Below the pieces are notes generated by a model, which was not told the origin of the DNA, searched no databases, and was given only the letters and a program-made list of their open reading frames with translations. From Astragalus membranaceus (Eukaryota; Streptophyta; Magnoliopsida; Fabales; Fabaceae): DNA of 64,000 bases. The position numbers and the translations under genes are program-made. How positions within the stretch are numbered: position 1 is the stretch's first letter; the number at the start of each line of letters is the position of its first letter. The stretch covers positions 87,712,270 through 87,776,269 of the forward strand of contig CM076850.1 in assembly GCA_039519185.1 (NCBI GenBank), read 5' to 3'. Positions 55,074-64,000 of the stretch are shown here, in pieces.

Positions 55074-55622
55074 GGCAACTAATACTGTGCAAACATGTTA
55101 TGCACCATGTAAACCTTCATTAGTGGTATGTATTATAAGGTAACAACTAATGAAGTAGAACATGGTTACAGGAATTTTGTCTTTACACTACATATGAGGT
55201 GGTGTCAATGTGTCATACGTTAACCTTGCATTCTTACTACATCTAACAATTAAACATAAGATAATAATCCGTTTTAGTTGAATCAAATTGAGAAAAAAAA
55301 CAGGGTTTAATATACATTTGGGTACTAATAACTTGTACCTAGAGATTAAATGTACTTCAAGCTTTCCTGGAATTCCAAAATGGCTTCAAGTGGTCCCCCA
55401 GTTTTGCTTCACTGAAAAAAATTTGGCATAAAAAAGGAAGCCAAATACGAATTTGAAGAGTAATTCACCAAATCATAAACTACTAACAAATCAAATCAAA
55501 TAAAGGACAATTGTCATTTAAAAAATCTCTCAATTTCAAGGAGAGTTGCAAAACCAAATGTTGCTTAAGACCTCAAATTTCAAAACAAAAAATTAATATC
55601 ATTAAAAAAAATTACCTTAATC

Positions 55623-55945
55623 CAATAAAATGAAGCCTCAATTTGTACTGCTGTTCCAATGCTTGAAGCCTCAATTTGTACTCACTATAATTTTAAGCTC
55701 TGAATTATCCATCTGGAGACAAGTGCAGTACGAAAAAGCACAGAATGAATGATAGAAGCATACATGATTCTGAGCAATAAACAAACATAACTCAAAAACT
55801 GAAGAAAAAGGTAATATCAGCATAGTCAGATGATTCACACCTGTAATTTAGTAAATTGGTAGTCTCTGTCTGCAGAGTTTGGACCTGACCTTGTGCTCCA
55901 ATTCAGAAATGTACCGCGTCTTCCGCTCCTTTGACCGAACAGCTG
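55623..55945 (-). pseudogene. Unit 2 copy of bZIP fragment
   Basis: Counterpart of 16500-16822; no change noticed in the encoded blocks. Confidence 0.7.
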
Positions 55946-56162
55946 ATAAACAATTAGTTAAAATCCTAAATGAGAATTAAACAAAAACGAAAAGTTAATA
56001 TAGCTTCACTTTTTCCTTTTTGTTTTCAAAATAAAGGGACAGAACTGATCAAGAAAAATATAACGGGACAGAAAAAAGATATTTAACAATATAGCTGATA
56101 TAGTAAATATTATTACTAAAATGGAATCAGATGAGAACGAACTCTCCAAATAATACACGTAA

Positions 56163-56501
56163 CCGTTCATGCTTGTAGCAAAAAGCAACTACAGCAGAAA
56201 GCTAATAATAGAATCAGATGAGAATGAGCTCACCGGAATAGATCTCTCGGACATCATAGCTGGAGGCCACAAAGCTTTTAAGAAAGCAGCTATGTTCTGT
56301 TACGGCGTCAACTTCGAGATCACCGTTAACAACGTTGCATCGTTGCACTGCGCCGCCGTGTTCCTCAAATGAATGATGAGTACTGTGACGACAACCTTGC
56401 CAGTAGAACTGAAGGTTTCCTCTCGCAGGTTGCTTTGAGCCAAATCTCCGGCGCCGTCGCCGATTTGAGAGATCTTCAAAATGGAGTAGATTGAAGAAGC
56501 T
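56163..56501 (+). pseudogene. Unit 2 copy of NPH3-family fragment
   Basis: Counterpart of 17040-17375 with one extra codon (ATC). Confidence 0.8.
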
Positions 56502-57628
56502 CAAGAGAAGATAAATCGAACCTCACATAAAGTTCGCTTCCAATGTTTCCAATACATTATTTTGTTAGGCTATCTGGAACCAAAGCATCATTGCATCTCG
56601 CTCAATGCCCTGTAAGATCTATAGCACTAAGATTAAAATGGAGAGTAAAAAACATTGTTGGCTAACCTAAAATGAAGAAAGAAGTAGCAGAAGAAAATTA
56701 ACCTTTGCCATAGAAAATGATTCTCCCTCTCCACCACGCCGCTGAAGACATTGGGACCCATCCGTCGTTGCCGACACCACTGTTGATGTAGTTGTGGATT
56801 TCAAAAAGTTTTGACATCATAAACAGAAAAGGCTCCAATCTACGACTTTGCCGAAGCGTACGCCAACGAAAACCACTGAAAAATGGAAGACAAGGAGAGG
56901 AGAAGGTTGGAGGGCTGAAGTGAGAAGAGGAAAGGAGGTGGTCGGAGGAAGAGAAGAGGATGCAGGGAGAAGAGGAAAGGAGGAAGAAGAGAAGAAAAGG
57001 GGTCCGTGAGGTTGGAGAGAGAAGACGAGGAAGTTCAAATTGGGAACCATTGACTTGTTTGGAGTACTTGCTCACAAATAGTACGGGACCTTGATTATGA
57101 GAACTGGAAAGGTTGTGTGAACACAACCATTTCGACAAACTTGGCCCTTTCTTTTCTTCTCGAATTCGTATGGCATATTGGCATCTCATCATGTGGAATG
57201 TGAACACACCAATTTCTTCAACACTGTCACCACCTCACAATGTGAACACACCTTTTTTACACCTATTTTACATGTTGCTTTCAAGTGTGAAAACAAGCAA
57301 CATTCACTTCACTTCATATTGGGCATAATCTTGTATAACCTTTAATTCTTTCAAGAGACAAGATCAGTTTAGTGTATATATTTTAAATTGAAATCATAAA
57401 GAAGGAACGTAAGGACGAAAGAAAGAGAGAGACGTTATCACATTCACTTCACTTTCTGTTTTCATGAAACTCTCTTTTTATCAACCTTTAAGTTTGCTTG
57501 AGATGTTTTGGGAAGTTTTGCTTTTTCACCATTTGCATTGTTTGTCACGTTAAAGGACCACATCAGACACTTTATAGTTTATATTGTAACATATAAAGGA
57601 AATACAACGGAAGAATAAAGTTACCTAC
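56502..57628. other. Unit 2 copy of unresolved 17376-18177, plus 0.33 kb absent from unit 1
   Basis: The 169-codon minus frame is at 56698-57207. About 57254-57582 is missing from unit 1, where the sequence jumps at a TTTATATTG-like junction; this looks like a deletion in unit 1. Confidence 0.5.
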
Positions 57629-57744
57629 CTAGAACCTGAGCAGAAGTGATGCGTTTCTTCGCATCCTGGATTAGCATCTTACGGACAAGGTCCTTAGCGC
57701 TGCTTGATATACTTGGCCATGGATGACTTTCGAAGTCGAAAATA
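57629..57744 (-). pseudogene. Unit 2 copy of CDPK exon
   Basis: Same FDFESHPWPSISSSAKDL and KKRITSAQVL; the open frame extends upstream to 57941 by chance. Confidence 0.8.
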
Positions 57745-58160
57745 AAGGTAAAATAATAGAAAGCATGCCAGCTTTTCTGAAAGTCTTTCAAGTTGTGGGA
57801 ATTATTAATACATTTTGGCATATTCTCTGGTGCCTCAATTCCATGTACACACAACACAAAGCCAAATTGAGTATTGACTTTCTCCAAATATGTAGATGGA
57901 CACTTTAGCCAAAGTAATGACTTTAAAAATAGGTAGCACATCAGAGATTCGAACCTGAAAAACTAAAGCCACTTATTTATGCTTATACATGATCACATGA
58001 GTTGTGGAAATACCTTGGATGTGAAATTTGTAATTCTTATAGGCCAAACAAAGTGAAAGGTATTTTGTCATATAATTGGTGCATGGATTGCATTTGTGGA
58101 AATAAGGGGTATAGATGCTCGTATAGATAGATGCTTAGCACATGTGCCACCTTTCTCAGA

Positions 58161-59091
58161 ACTCGTTTGGTTTGGTGGTGGAGGGCCCTAAAAGTGTTTT
58201 TAGTGTTGTCTTTCGTGGTTTTGCTCTTTATTGTTGATGTTTGGTTGTCAGTTGAAGAATTGATTCTGCATCGTGGAATCGATTCCAGCAGAAGCAACAT
58301 TTTCTAGCTTTTACTTTTGGTAAAAATCGATTCTCTGCATATCACAAATGATTTGTCAGCTTTGCCCTTTTGATCTGCAGTTTACCGTGTCTGTGTTGTT
58401 TTCGTCTGTGTTGTTGCAGCTTGCATTTCATGTTGGAAGAACGTTCTAGGTTAGAGAAGAAAGGATTTGGGCTCAAAAAATAGAAATATTGGGCTTTATA
58501 GAATGGAGAAGGAGGATTTTACAAGGCCCACGACGTCAAATCTGTTTTTGGTTTCGTAACATTTTTTTTTATGAAAATTGGTATCCTGATGCTTTTTTTT
58601 GACCAAAAGGTTTCCTGATGTTAAATTTGTTTAAAAGGGTTATATAATGATAAAATTTTTAAATATATTCCAAATAATATTTTTCATAACATCTATACTC
58701 AAAATAATTTAGATTTTGCTAATTTAGAATTTTTATTTTCTATTTTTTCATGTTTTTGGTTTCTAATATAATTTTAAATTGAGACCTAATTTAGTAATAT
58801 TTCATCCAAAAACAATTTTAAAATATATTCTTCAATTGGAATTTTAATTTAGATATTATATAAGTTAATTTAGTATTATTAATTGAAACCTATTTTGGTA
58901 ATTTCACACTCAAAAGCAATTTTGATCCAATCTATCCAAACAACAAATATTGATGAAAATCATTTTTCGATAAATGTATCCAAACGAAAATCACGTTACG
59001 TTCAATTCACTTCTAATTAAAATCAATTCTGCAAAATCAATTTTGTCAAAATCAATTATCACCACTGCAGAACCAAACACACACTCAATCT
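58161..59091. mobile_element. Unit 2 copy of putative MITE
   Basis: Counterpart of 18710-19640. Confidence 0.4.
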
Positions 59092-59179
59092 TGTTTCATT
59101 CATATGTACCAATGGCGGATTTATGGAGGAAACCAGGTGGCAACGAGAGGCGGACAGAACTTGCTTCACAGAACTTGCT

Positions 59180-59266
59180 TATATGCTTTCTTCCTAATAA
59201 TGGATGCTTAGCACTTGAGTGGCATATATGCTTTCTTCCTAATAATGGATGCTTAGCACTCAAGGC
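59180..59266. repeat. Unit 2 copy of 45-bp tandem duplication
   Basis: Counterpart of 19729-19815. Confidence 0.9.
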
Positions 59267-59651
59267 AATACGATAGGGCAAAAGGAAACAGTGAGGGAGT
59301 ATATTGAGCAGTTAAACAGCGGGGCTGTAATTGTACAAGACTTGACCGATAAAATGAGGTTGCATTTCATAGAAGAGGGCCTCCGAGAAGGGAGCCTATT
59401 CCACATAGATATCAGCATCAACCATCTCAAAGATTTCCTTTACCACGCAGAAGTTCATTGATTATCAAGAACAGAAGCTGATAAATTGAGTGGTAGGAAG
59501 GCGCGTTGCAGAGAAAATTGGGCAGCATTGAAAAGGTCGTCAAAAGAAGGAACAAGGGGGCGCGTCCCAAGAACCTCATGTTCAAACTGCTTACTTCTTA
59601 GAACATACCCCACTGAGCGTATCTCAAGCTAAGATCTTAGCTGAGTGCGTG
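59266..59651 (+). pseudogene. Unit 2 copy of gypsy gag relic
   Basis: Counterpart of 19815-20200. Confidence 0.6.
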
Positions 59652-59842
59652 GATAGAGAAAATAATTTTTTTTTACACAAAATAAATTTGATGCTCCAGA
59701 AAATAAAAGTACACCCACACATTCCTTACACAAAATAATTAAAAAACGATTCTAACATTAATGTATAGTAAATATTTGTTGGGTACATTTAAAATGCACA
59801 AGCTATAGTTACGTTATCTATTGAAGCGAAAGAGACGACGGT

Positions 59843-62800
59843 ATGCAAGACGCTCCTGACGTTCAAAACCACGCCGGTGCACCTCCACCGCCGTTAAAGC
59901 CACCGGACGGGGGAGGGGTGGTGCGCCAACCACGCATTAGTTTTCGTGATAAGTTACTCGGGGTTCAAGAACCACTTCCAAGGAGAGAACGAGTTGATTT
60001 ATTGGCAAAAAATTTGTTCAAAATCGAGCTTGAAGAGGGGGATAGGTTGAAACCAAAATGCTTTATTGCCGAAAGCATCTTGGAGGAGTTGTGGATGCCA
60101 TGGAAAGATGCAGTTATCGTGACACTCTTGGGAAAGACGCTAGGCTACCTGACTATGAAGGACAGACTCCGAGCTACATGGAGGCTGACAGGGGGAATGG
60201 ATATGATCGATATAGGAAGTGGCTACTTCCTGGTTAAGTTTGACATGGCAGCAGATAGGGAGAAGGTCATATGTGAGGGACCTTGGATGATTTTTGATCA
60301 TTATGTTGCGGTGAGACCTTGGACGCCGGACTTCATCGCGTCCGAAATCAAGATCAAGACTACCATGGTATGGGTGAGGTTTCCCTTTCTTGGGCTAGAA
60401 TACTATGATGAAAGTGTTTTAATGGCACTTGGAGCAGCAGTAGGCAAACCGGTCAAGGTTGACATTCGCACCATTGATGCATCCAGAGGCAAATTCGCAA
60501 GAGTGTGCGTTGAAATCAACTTGGCGGAACCGGTTGTGGGGAGAGTTTGGTTCAGGAATAGATGGTTCAACGTGCAATACGAAGGTCTTCACCTCCTCTG
60601 TAAAGAGTGTGGACGCTACGGCCATGTTGGCCGGAATTGCCCCAAGCCTGCGCCGGTAACAACCCTAGCCGCCGCGGAGGAGTCCAACGTGGTTCAACAG
60701 GCTGTCACAGACGCGAGTATAACGGTGGCCATTAATGCTGGGACGGTTACAGAGAGCGCAAATAATGAGAAAATAAATGGGTGGGGTCCACTCCATCATG
60801 ACTCACTTATTGTGGAAAAAAAGAAACCGTTGAAGAATATTCACAAAACTTCCGGCGCACGTGGAGGAGTGATGGGGACGAAAAAAACGGCAACTGCTAA
60901 TCCGTTTGCGCCTTTGAATGACAATCTGGCAGAAATAAATCCCAAGGCTAGTCCACAAATCTTGGAGCATGATAATCAGCGTAGGCCCACATTTCACGTG
61001 GGTGAGACTTCAAGTCATGATGAAAAAACATGGACAAAAAAGAAAAAGAGGAAGCAACAAGACATGCCACCAATAACAATTGCTAAGCCCAAAGAAAAAG
61101 GTATCATCATTGCAGATGGTCCCACTAGAAATTCTCCACATGAAACAACCACACCAACTTTGGTGGTGGCCACTATTCCTTCGAATCACACCCAGCAAGT
61201 TTCAGTCCCCATGGATGTTCCCACTACTGTGCCGGTAAATAACGCGGGGGCTTCCATGACTGTCATACACAATAACTTAGCTTTGGAGTACCGTAAGCCA
61301 CCAGACCCACCTACGGTACCTAGCCATGCAGGGGAGGATGACATGCAACTGGGGATGCTAACTAACCAGTATGAAATGGAGAAATGGTGGAAGAGACACC
61401 GGAAATGCTTCAAGGTTAAGAATGGATTTTTTGTTCGTCATCTCATCTGGTTATCAATGAATTACAACGACTTTAAAATCCTTTCTTGGAACGTGTTTGG
61501 CTTTGCCAATAGGGGTAGCAAAAGTCATATGAAAGAGCTACTTCGTAGTTATAACCCAGATATTGTTTTTGTGTTGGAGCCTCGCACAACATTTTCTACA
61601 GCTATCACCTTTTGGAACCGTATTGGTTATGAAAAAGTTGGAGTGGAGGAAGCTAGGGGGTTCGCAGGGGGTATTTGGGTGCTTGCTAAAATGGGGCGCA
61701 CCTACACTATTACTGTTAGGGAGCAAATGCACCAATGTATTACTCTGTCTATTGACTCTGGTAATCGTAGTTGGTGTTGCTCCGGTGTCTATGCGAGCCC
61801 GCAATTCCCAGCTCGTTGTAACCTATGGACGTACCTTCTTGATCTGCGACAGAGACTACATGTTCCATGGATGTTGATTGGTGATTTTAATGAAATAATT
61901 ACTCCTTCTGAGCAAAAGGGTGGCATCTTCAATCCTAACAAAGCTGCTCGTTTTTCTCATGTCCTGCAGGCGAACAGTCTTATTGACTTAGAATACTATG
62001 GCACAAAGTTTACTTGGCAGAGCATGTGTAGGAATAACAGGTTGGTGTCTAAAAGGCTTGATAGAGCGGTGGGTGATCTAGATTGGCGTTTGAGGTTCCC
62101 GGAGGCCACCGTGGAACATCTTGTCAAAAGGGATTCCGATCATAACCCCATATTGCTTCGGTGTAGTCAAACGGAGGAAGAGAGGGGTGTGAGACCCTTT
62201 CGGTTTCTTGCTGCGTGGTGCACACATGAGGATTATGGTGACGTTGTGAGACAGGCTTGGGGGCGAGGTCAACCGGATGCGCTCCATTCCCTTCATCATG
62301 TAGCGCAAGATTCCCTCACTTTCAATAAAACTGTTTTTGGTAACATCTTTGCTCGGAAAAAGAAACTGGAAGCTAGACTGAGAGGAACCCAACGGGCTCT
62401 TGAAAACATTGATTCAGCTAGCTTAGTACAACTTCAGAAAGACCTCTTTCATGAATATGAGAGCATCTTGTTTCAGGAGGAATCCCTTTGGTATCAGAAG
62501 TCCAGGGAGAACTGGGTCAAGCTGGGTAGCAGAAATACTAGATTCTTTCACACGCAGGCAATCGTCCGGAGGAAGCGCAATAAGATCCATGGTCTTAACC
62601 TTCCGTGTGGCACTTGGTGTACCGACCAGCAAGTTCTTAAAGACGAGGCAGTGAATTTCTTTAAAAGCTTGTTTTGCTCTACAGAGCATGTTCTTCCGAC
62701 TCACCTTGGCACCATCCGTACTACTATTGGTGACGACGTGGCTCGGTCTCTGTTGGAGCCAGTAACCAAGGATGAAGTCTTTCAGGCGCTTATGTCCATG

Positions 62801-63603
62801 AAGTCTTATAAAGCCCCCGGGCCGGATGGATTTCAGCCAATCTTCTTCAAAATGTATTGGGAAACCGTTGGTGATGATGTTTGGACTTTTGTGAAGACCG
62901 CTTTTGCTACTGGGTATTTTGATCCCAAAGCTGCGGAGACTCTGCTGGTTCTTATTCCCAAGGGGGATCGGCCCACCTCCTTTAAAGAATTCCGGCCTAT
63001 CACTTTGTGTAATGTCCTCCACAAGCTCATTTCTAAGGTGTTGGTAAGTAGATTGAGACCTCATCTTGATTCTATCGTTAGTCCTTTACAAAGTAGCTTT
63101 ATTCCAGGAAGGGGCACCAGGGAGAATGCTATTATCTTGCAGGAATTTGTTCATCATATGAGTAAGAAGAAGAGTAAGCAGGGCGATATGATCTTGAAGC
63201 TGGACTTAGAAAAAGCTTACGATAGAGTTGACTGGCTTTTTCTAAAGGACACTCTTTGCATGTTTGGGTTTCCTTCCAGTATTATTAACTTAATCATGCA
63301 TGGCATCACGCAGTCTTCTATTTCCTTGCTTTGGAATGGTAGTCGTACGGATAGCTTCACGCCTAGAAGGGGACTCCGCCAGGGGGACCCCCTCTCCCCT
63401 TATCTGTTTGTTTTGTGCATGGAGCGGTTTGGGGAGCTGATATCAACAGCAGTTGGTCATAACTTGTGGAAGCCTCTGCACTTATCCACGGATGGCCCGG
63501 GTATTTCTCATTTATTCTTCGCAGATGATGTGCTTCTTTTTGCGAAGGCAAAGGTAGCCCAGGCGAAATTGATCAAGCGAGTACTTGATTGTTTTTCTTC
63601 TAT
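59843..63603 (+). CDS. LINE polyprotein part 1, unit 2 copy
   Basis: Same 1253 codons as 20392-24152 with one visible change: Lys to Gln near residue 628 (AAA to CAA at about 61724) in the endonuclease part. All motifs described for unit 1 are kept. Confidence 0.9.
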
Positions 63604-64000
63604 CACTACAAAAAAATTAGTCATTAGCGAGGGACAGTTCCCTCGCAAAATGACTTGATTCCCTCACTAATGGTTATTTGCGAGGGACTTAGCGAGGGAC
63701 TGGTTCCCTCGCTAATTCCCTCCTCGCAAATGGGATTAGCGAGGGAAGTTGGATCCCTCGCTAATTAGCGAGGGACTATGCCGTCGCTAGTTCCCTCGCT
63801 AATGACTGCAGCTTTTCAGGTGATGGGACTCAGTTGCAGGGGTTGGTAAATGCGCAGGAATTAGCGACGGCTTTTGCCCTCGCTAATTCCCTCGCTAATT
63901 CCCTCGCTAATGACTGCAGTTTTCAAAAAAAAAATGACACGTGTCCAGTGCTGAATGGCTTGTTTTTTTTTATATATATTAATTAATGAATATTATATTA
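63604..64000. mobile_element. Unit 2 copy of TTAGCGAGGGA-family CACTA element, partial
   Basis: Starts CACTACAAAAAAATTAG after TAT (63601-63603). Right end lies beyond the window. Confidence 0.95.

Larger units (their letters stand above)
35698..64000. repeat. Unit 2 of large direct duplication, truncated by window edge
   Basis: Repeats 2341 to about 24547. Private differences are the 40961-45540 insertion with its 695-bp flanking duplication, a solo LTR at 53396-53798, a 0.33-kb segment at about 57254-57582 missing from unit 1, a longer TA microsatellite at 36961, and scattered substitutions. The LINE and the CACTA element inside it are shared, so both predate the duplication. Confidence 0.85.
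59808..64000 (+). mobile_element. Unit 2 copy of LINE, cut by window edge
   Basis: Counterpart of 20357 onward, with the 5' target duplication at 59791-59807. Confidence 0.95.

Overview
The window looks like plant nuclear DNA: AT-rich intergenic sequence, fragments of plant gene families with GT-AG introns, and a dense nest of plant transposable elements. Gene fragments include amino acid permease, class III peroxidase, CDPK, NPH3, hypersensitive-induced reaction protein, CHX exchanger and ALDH10. It is almost certainly a eudicot; a legume is only an impression. I see no bacterial operons, rRNA, tRNA genes or CRISPR, and no gene that I would call intact and functional apart from transposon coding sequence.

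Layout: the dominant structure is a large direct duplication. Unit 1 starts at 2341. Unit 2 starts at 35698 and runs off the right edge; 35698-64000 repeats 2341 to about 24547 in the same order. If this is a simple tandem duplication the unit is about 33.36 kb. Unit 2 is longer over the shared part because it carries a 4.58-kb gene-carrying CACTA-like insertion (40961-45540) flanked by 695-bp direct repeats, a solo LTR (53396-53798) and a 0.33-kb segment missing from unit 1. Much of the shared sequence is nearly identical (about one visible change across the 3.8-kb LINE reading frame), so the duplication is very recent or is two haplotypes joined in assembly.

Unit 1 in order: scrambled amino acid permease (AAP) fragments next to a TRIM-like miniature LTR element (1108-2066); SINE and hAT-like MITE; a TRIM LTR; a chimeric insertion with a CACTA-like end, a peroxidase exon and an unidentified three-exon remnant (4025-8013); an AAP-derived inverted repeat with arms of about 0.8 kb (8092-9743); a non-autonomous CACTA element (10021-11079); AAP and HIR exons; a defective CACTA element with a transposase remnant (12324-13840); a small charged-protein pseudogene; a peroxidase first exon; a Helitron-like terminus beside bZIP, NPH3 and CDPK fragments; a gypsy gag relic; and an L1-type LINE (20357-27393) with clear target duplications, itself split by a CACTA element (24153-25407) that made a TAT target duplication. 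The spacer 27.4-35.7 kb holds a SINE, a copia gag relic, a MITE, a second Helitron-like terminus and the final exon of a CHX cation/H+ exchanger.

Order of events: LINE insertion, then CACTA insertion into the LINE, then the duplication, then insertions private to unit 2. The gene pieces do not form a pathway; they are mostly fragments captured, copied or stranded by transposons and by break repair with template switching.
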